In this document: positions 58,175 through 64,000 of the stretch, piece after piece
How positions within the stretch are numbered: position 1 is the stretch's first letter
How the letters are laid out: every line of letters begins with the position of its first letter
Assembly: GCA_964016875.1 (NCBI GenBank)
Contig: OZ024733.1
Location: forward strand, 8,793,979-8,857,978
Source: Fallopia convolvulus
Lineage: Eukaryota; Streptophyta; Magnoliopsida; Caryophyllales; Polygonaceae
Direction: 5' to 3'
DNA: 64,000 nucleotides
Notes under the pieces: generated by a model
Told to the model about the DNA's origin: nothing
Databases searched by the model: none
Seen by the model: only the letters and a program-made list of their open reading frames with translations
Translations under genes and position numbers: made by a program

Positions 58175-59257
58175 GATGATGAATTCCATGTGCTCCAAAC
58201 TTACATTCTCATGAACTGCGTCGAAGTGGAACCCTATATTGAGTACGTTTCGGTAATCTCAACTAATTAATATTATATATATGTTGATTTGAATAAAGTA
58301 GGGGTTCGATATATAAAGTATGCATTTCATTCAATTACTCTGTCATAGGTATTATTTGACAAACTTCGTGCGGTCGTCAAATCCAACAATAACCGATGCT
58401 GAAGAGCAAAACATTTTGGAAAGACACTTTCGCCTCTGGTTCTACTCCCATGTAAGGATTTCTTATATTAATTTCAATTTAATTTCAAATTGATATATAT
58501 ATATATATATATGTTGATTTCAATTTAAACTTGCAGGTCGACAGTCCGGCAGTTACAGATCCTAACATTGCAACACTTGCGCGTGGACCCTCTAAAAAAG
58601 TGAGGACATATCTTGGTTATTTTGTGAATGGTTATCGATTCCACATGAGGGCACACGCATCAACCAAGGCCACTGACAGTAGTGGAGTTTGTGTTAGGAC
58701 AAAGCTTCGGCACCGACGAGGAGGACTTCTATGGTGTGCTAGAGGAAATCATTGAGCTGAATTACATATCTCCAACCGTAAAGCGCCCTATTATCTTTAA
58801 TTGTTCATGGTTTGACACTAGAAGTCGTGGAGGAACACGCATTCACCCTCACCTAAAGCTTGTCGATGTTCATCGACATAAAATGTTGAGAACAAAAGAT
58901 CGTTACATATTAGCACATCAAGCCACTCAAATTTATTTCCTCGATTACCCAAAGATGAGGCGTGCAGATGCTGAATGGTGAGCGGTATGTAAAGTGAAGT
59001 CACGTGTGTGGCCCGATGAAGGTACGTGCGTAGACCCTCATGAGAGTGGTTCCAAGGGCGTTGCCGTTGAGGAGGCATTTCAACATGATTCTTCCCTTCC
59101 ACGAGTTATCAACGACACACAAGATAATTATCCACTTGGTCCGCTAAATGACCCAAACGGAGAGGATCATGTCGTTGAGGATCAAGAAGAGACGTCTACT
59201 GAAACGTCTGAGGGTGAGTTTGAGAGTGTGACGGATACAGATGAGGAAGACATGTAA

Positions 59258-59600
59258 TTCAGAATACTACTATTGTATTGCCATTCACTTTTCTGATAAC
59301 ACTATTGTTTTTCCATTCACTTTTCTGATAACACTATTGTTTTGCCATTCACTTTTCTGATAACACTATTAACATTTACTTTTCTGATAACACTATTACC
59401 ATGACAAGAGTCATGCATGCTCATTTACTATTCTGATTCATCCTTTCTGATAACATTATTATCATTTACTATATATTCCGATTTACTGAGATGGATTGTA
59501 GTTGTTGTCCCATTTGAACTCGTTCGTTTTCTCCCATTTGAGTCCTCGAGCCGAATATTGTTGGTAGAAAGTGTTTGTTTAAATATAATGTCTCCATTAT
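59258..59600 (+). repeat. Short tandem repeats after the K transposase stop
   Basis: Just after the TNPD stop, CATTCACTTTTCTGATAACA is repeated with a period of about 38 bp (about 59282-59395, with degenerate further copies to 59470). The rest holds no gene. Its position suggests a 3' untranslated region. Confidence 0.75.
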
Positions 59601-59970
59601 AGCAATACAGCGACCATATGGTCGCGACCTTTAAACTTTTAACGACCATATGGTCGCTACCTTCAAAATTTTAGCTCGAAAATGGAATTTTTAGCGCGTA
59701 TTTCGAGTTTATTTCGTTTTGGCGACCACCAAAACGAAATTTATGGCGCCATTCCAAAATAATTGGGGGGAAATCTGAAATTTCAGCCTTTTGAGCGAAA
59801 TATTGAATTATTTGGTTTGCGACCATATGGTCGCTAAATGTAAATAGCGACCATATGGTCGCGAAAGGTAGCGACCATATGGTTGCTTACTTGTGGGAAT
59901 GGCATCACTTAAATATAGCGACCATATGGTCGCGGAATATAGCGACCATATGGTCGCTAAATGTAAATAA
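59601..59970 (+). repeat. Internal palindrome zone between the two K genes
   Basis: At least six GCGACCATATGGTCGC palindromes lie here, about as dense as at the termini, between the TNPD stop and the leader of the TNPA-like gene. This is where a promoter for the second gene would be expected. Confidence 0.85.
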
Positions 59971-61053
59971 GAAGGCGAACGAGTCGCCTTCTCCTTCATT
60001 CGGAAACCCTCGCGAAACTCTCTCTCCCGTCTCGCCTCCGCCGAAGTCGTCTCCATCCTCGCTTCCGCCTAGTCGCTGCCCGCTCGTCGCCTCTCCCAGT
60101 GCCGCCCGCTCGTCACCGCCCTCCTCTGCCTCTCCGCGAGCACCCTTGCCGCCAGCCTCCCGCAACCGTCCTCCTCTCCCTCGAGCGAGCGCGGCCTCCG
60201 CCGGCCCTCCTCTCCTCCTCCTCGTCCTCCTCCTCCTCCCTCCGACCCTCCTCTCCTCCTCCTCCTCCTCCTCCCGACGCCCCTCCTCCTCCTCCTGCTG
60301 CCCTCCTCCTCCTCCTCCCGACGCCCCTCCTCCTCCTCCTGCCGTCCTCCTCCTCCTCCTCCTCCTCCTCCGGCTCCGCCGCCAGCAGCCCCCGCCAGCG
60401 GCATCTCCGAGCCGCCCTCCTCCTCCAGCTCCACCGCCAGCAGCCCCCGCCTCCTCCTCCTCCCGACGCCCTTTTCTGGGTATTTTTCGAATTTCGGTTT
60501 ATTTAGGTTTATTTAGTATTTCCGTTAACGCATTCTAGATTGAATTTGTAGTTTAGGATTTGGATTGGATAGAGTTTGATTAATTTGGAAAAAATTTGAT
60601 TGAATTTGGATAGAGTTTGAATGAATTAGGATAGAGTTGGAATGAAATTGATTGTTGTTGAATGAAATTGATAGAGTTTGAATGAATTAGAATTGATTGT
60701 TGTTGTTGATAGAGTTTGATTTGGAAAAAAAATTGGACTAAATTGATTGTTGTTGTTGAAATGTTGAGAAAAATTGATTGTTGATTTGTCAAGTTTGAAT
60801 GAAATTCATTGTTGTTGTTGAATAGACTTTGAATGAATTGATTGTTGTTGGGAAAAATGAAATTGATAGAGTTTGAATGAATTAGAATAAGGTGATTGTT
60901 GATTTGGGGAAAATTGGACTAAATTTATTGTTGTTGTTGAAATGTTGGGAAAAATTGATTGTTGATTTGTCAAGTTTGAATGAAATTGATTGTTGTTGTG
61001 GAAATGTTGGAAAAATGAATTTGTATTGAATTATTATTTTTAGTTGTGTTATT
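59971..61053 (+). other. Leader of the TNPA-like gene: CTC-rich and TTG-rich repeats
   Basis: A GC-rich, almost pure C/T segment (about 60170-60470, many CTCCTC units) is followed by A/T-rich sequence. That sequence is built of GATAGAGTTTGAATGAATT and TTGATTGTTGTTGTTGAA units (60545-61040). Long Pro/Ser-rich ORFs are products of composition and are not accepted as genes. Confidence 0.6.
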
Positions 61054-62637
<1,584 letters not shown>

Positions 62638-63314
62638 GAATGAACCCGGATGAGGGTGGGTCCTGCCCGTCCGGTCCCGACAGCTCCGGCGAAGCCGGCT
62701 AGATTAGCGTAGTTTTATTGTATTATTAAATATTGTAAATTATTTAAATTTATGTAAATTAATGAATTTATGTATGTAAATTATTTAAATTTATGGAAAT
62801 TAATGAATTTTTGTTAATTAATGAATTATTAAATATTAATTATTTATATTAATTCGTAATTATTTTTTTTAAAACAAATATATTTGCGACCACGTGGTCG
62901 CTAATTTACAACATGATCGTGCACCCATAGGCGCACGATCGTGCGCTTTGAACCAGAGAAAGGCTAGGGTCGTGCGCTTTTTTGGTGCTTTTAGCGACCA
63001 TCTGGTTGCCAATGGTCGCCAACTTTTGGCCACTATTAGAGACCATATGGTCGCTAACAACAGTGACCACGTGGTCGTTGTGGTCGCAAGATGGTCGCCA
63101 ACCAACGTGGCGACCATTGGCGACCATGGTCGCAAAAATCAACGACCATATGGTCGCTATTTTTAGCGACCATATGGTCGCCAAGTGGATAGCGACCGGC
63201 CTTTTAGCGACCATTTTTAGTGACCACGATATGGTCGCTAAATGCATTTAGCGACCAGATTTTGCATTTAGTGACCAAAAATATGGTCGCTAAATTCGCT
63301 TTTTTTTTGTAGTG
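62638..63314 (+). repeat. 3' region and right sub-terminal zone of element K
   Basis: About 240 bp of A/T-rich sequence with AATTTATGTAAATTAATG repeats (62730-62880) is followed by dense GCGACCA/TGGTCGC motifs. These run from 62885 to the terminal CACTA inverted repeat at 63314. A ten-base palindrome CGATCGTGCG-type pair sits at 62915-62945. No gene. Confidence 0.85.
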
Positions 63315-63317
63315 TTA

Positions 63318-64000
63318 GCCCTATGACAACTGTCACACGGGTCTAAGTGACCACTTATTTTGACATTAGGTAAATGCTGAAGTACTAAAAGGAAAGGGTG
63401 ACCAATACGGGAGTGCCACAAGGCTGGTGAGTCGATTTCAATCCTTGAAGCAAGGCCAGTTGGTGCTGCCACACGTAACCAGTATACTCTATTTCGTTCC
63501 TCACCCGCTCCAATCAAGGTCATCGTAGTGTGATCCTGCAGGACATATAGCTTATCAGTAACTGTAACAACGCAATTCTGAGATCTCAACAACTGAGCAC
63601 AAGATATTATATTGCAAGTCAAGTTTGGAACGATCAGAACGTCCCGCAAAATTATTCGATCGGCAAACCGAAGCAACCCTTCTCGTCGAGCCACTGTGCA
63701 CGAGCCATTGGGCAATAAAATAGTGATTTTCCAACATCTCGAATGTCAGAAAGGAATGATTCGTCTCTCGTCATATGAAACGATGCACCATTATCCAAAA
63801 TCCAAGTAGAAAACGTACCCGATTTATTACCGGCGTCAATGGAATTGGACTGTAAATAATTCACCATAATTTTAACCCGACTTTCGGATAGGCCAATGCC
63901 TGCACAGTCGCTGGCTGAAATGGTGTTGTTCACACCAAGACTCGATCCTGGGCTATCCTGCGCAGCGTTAGCGAGTCCGCGCCCCTTGGAGCAAGAGTGA
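63318..64000 (-). pseudogene. Copia element D: protease and GAG-pre-integrase
   Basis: This is the upstream end of D visible in the window. A copia protease has WILDNGASFHMT (about 63790-63830). After a frame change near 63700, a GAG-pre-integrase domain follows with ILRDVLIVPNLTCNIIS, LWHSRIGHP and CDSC. The pattern H...H...C..C of the integrase zinc finger is complete. Reading is cut at 63317 by element K and continues at 51477. Gag of D lies beyond the right edge. Confidence 0.88.

Larger units (their letters stand above)
52464..59257 (+). pseudogene. CACTA transposase (TNPD type), split by S
   Basis: This would be the catalytic transposase. From the ATG at 52464 a transposon-associated N-terminal domain (MHEWMYVRNIDG; LRCPCRRCKN; YHWVSHGE) is followed, after a frameshift near 52800-52865, by the transposase core. 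Recognisable pieces are RMYDMLSAANRPLWPGC, MIDCCPNSCMIYW, CTDGFNPFG, TISDFPAYSMLSG, KYACPYCMEDTDAF and NLDVMHIEKNV. Introns are likely at 53805-53921, 54886-54973 and 58452-58536. The later domain (GNKAHVEGSI to TSRFLTDD) is cut at 55232 by S and resumes at 58175. The C-terminal domain (KVRTYLGYFVNGYRF; YGVLEEIIELNY; HQATQIYFLDYP) ends in an acidic tail at 59257. Several in-frame stops, including 53324, 53564, 54052 and 54365, make it non-functional. Confidence 0.88.

Noticed and set aside
55222..58183. 9-bp flanking repeat acagatgat suggesting a Mutator-like element
   Set aside because: The 9 bp arises because the 5-bp duplication gatga overlaps bases shared by chance with the LTR ends. TGTAAC...ATTACA ends with a 5-bp duplication explain it better and no long inverted repeats are present.
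59855..60538. Pro/Ser-rich 227-residue ORF
   Set aside because: It starts in the palindrome zone and is driven by CTCCTC composition. No domain is seen and competing frames are open too.

Overview
This is nuclear DNA of a flowering plant, almost certainly repeat-rich heterochromatin. No host gene, rRNA or tRNA was found; every stretch can be assigned to a transposable element or its remains. Features that point to a plant are Ty1/copia and Ty3/gypsy polyproteins, plant-type primer sites (initiator tRNA-Met and tRNA-Asp), an En/Spm-like CACTA transposon, and Athila-type extra ORFs. Two centromeric-retrotransposon-like (CRM-type) pieces and several Athila-like elements suggest a pericentromeric or centromeric location; this is inference. 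The species cannot be named from the sequence.

Layout. One old copia element, called D here and on the minus strand, has been blown apart. Its PR/GAG-pre-integrase lies at 63318-64000, its integrase and RT N-terminus at 50159-51477, and more of its RT at 31925-32440. Three insertions separate these pieces: CACTA element K (51481-63314, target duplication tta), copia element E (32441-50158, duplication attat/attac) and gypsy element C (29603-31924, left part outside or interrupted). C is interrupted by Athila-like element B, whose 3' LTR ends at 29602. B is interrupted in gag by a CRM-like LTR (N, ending at 7943) and in RT by Athila-like element Y (10590-20955, duplication atagg). N is interrupted by CRM-type element A (312-7527, duplication aagag). 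E is interrupted by Athila-like element F (39986-47622, duplication gtttg). K is interrupted by a solo-LTR-like element S (55232-58174, duplication gatga).

Activity. A has nearly identical LTRs and one uninterrupted 1650-residue Gag-Pol, so it could be autonomous. Y has LTRs with about three differences but no reverse transcriptase or integrase; it keeps gag, protease and an Athila ORF1-like gene and must have moved with borrowed enzymes. F is an internal-deletion derivative with gag-protease and scraps of integrase. B, C, D, E and K are broken by stops, frameshifts and insertions.

The most striking signal is a set of short palindromes of the form GTCG-N4-CGAC scattered through coding regions, spacers and LTRs of several unrelated elements. 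The central four bases differ by family: TTAA in B, GGCC in Y, GTAC or TGCA in F, GCAC in N; related forms occur in copia E and CACTA K. Neighbouring palindromes usually sit 20-22 bp apart centre to centre. Y, B and E also carry an extra ORF outside gag-pol with a loosely shared plan. I propose, as inference only, that the motifs are binding sites for element-encoded or host DNA-binding proteins.
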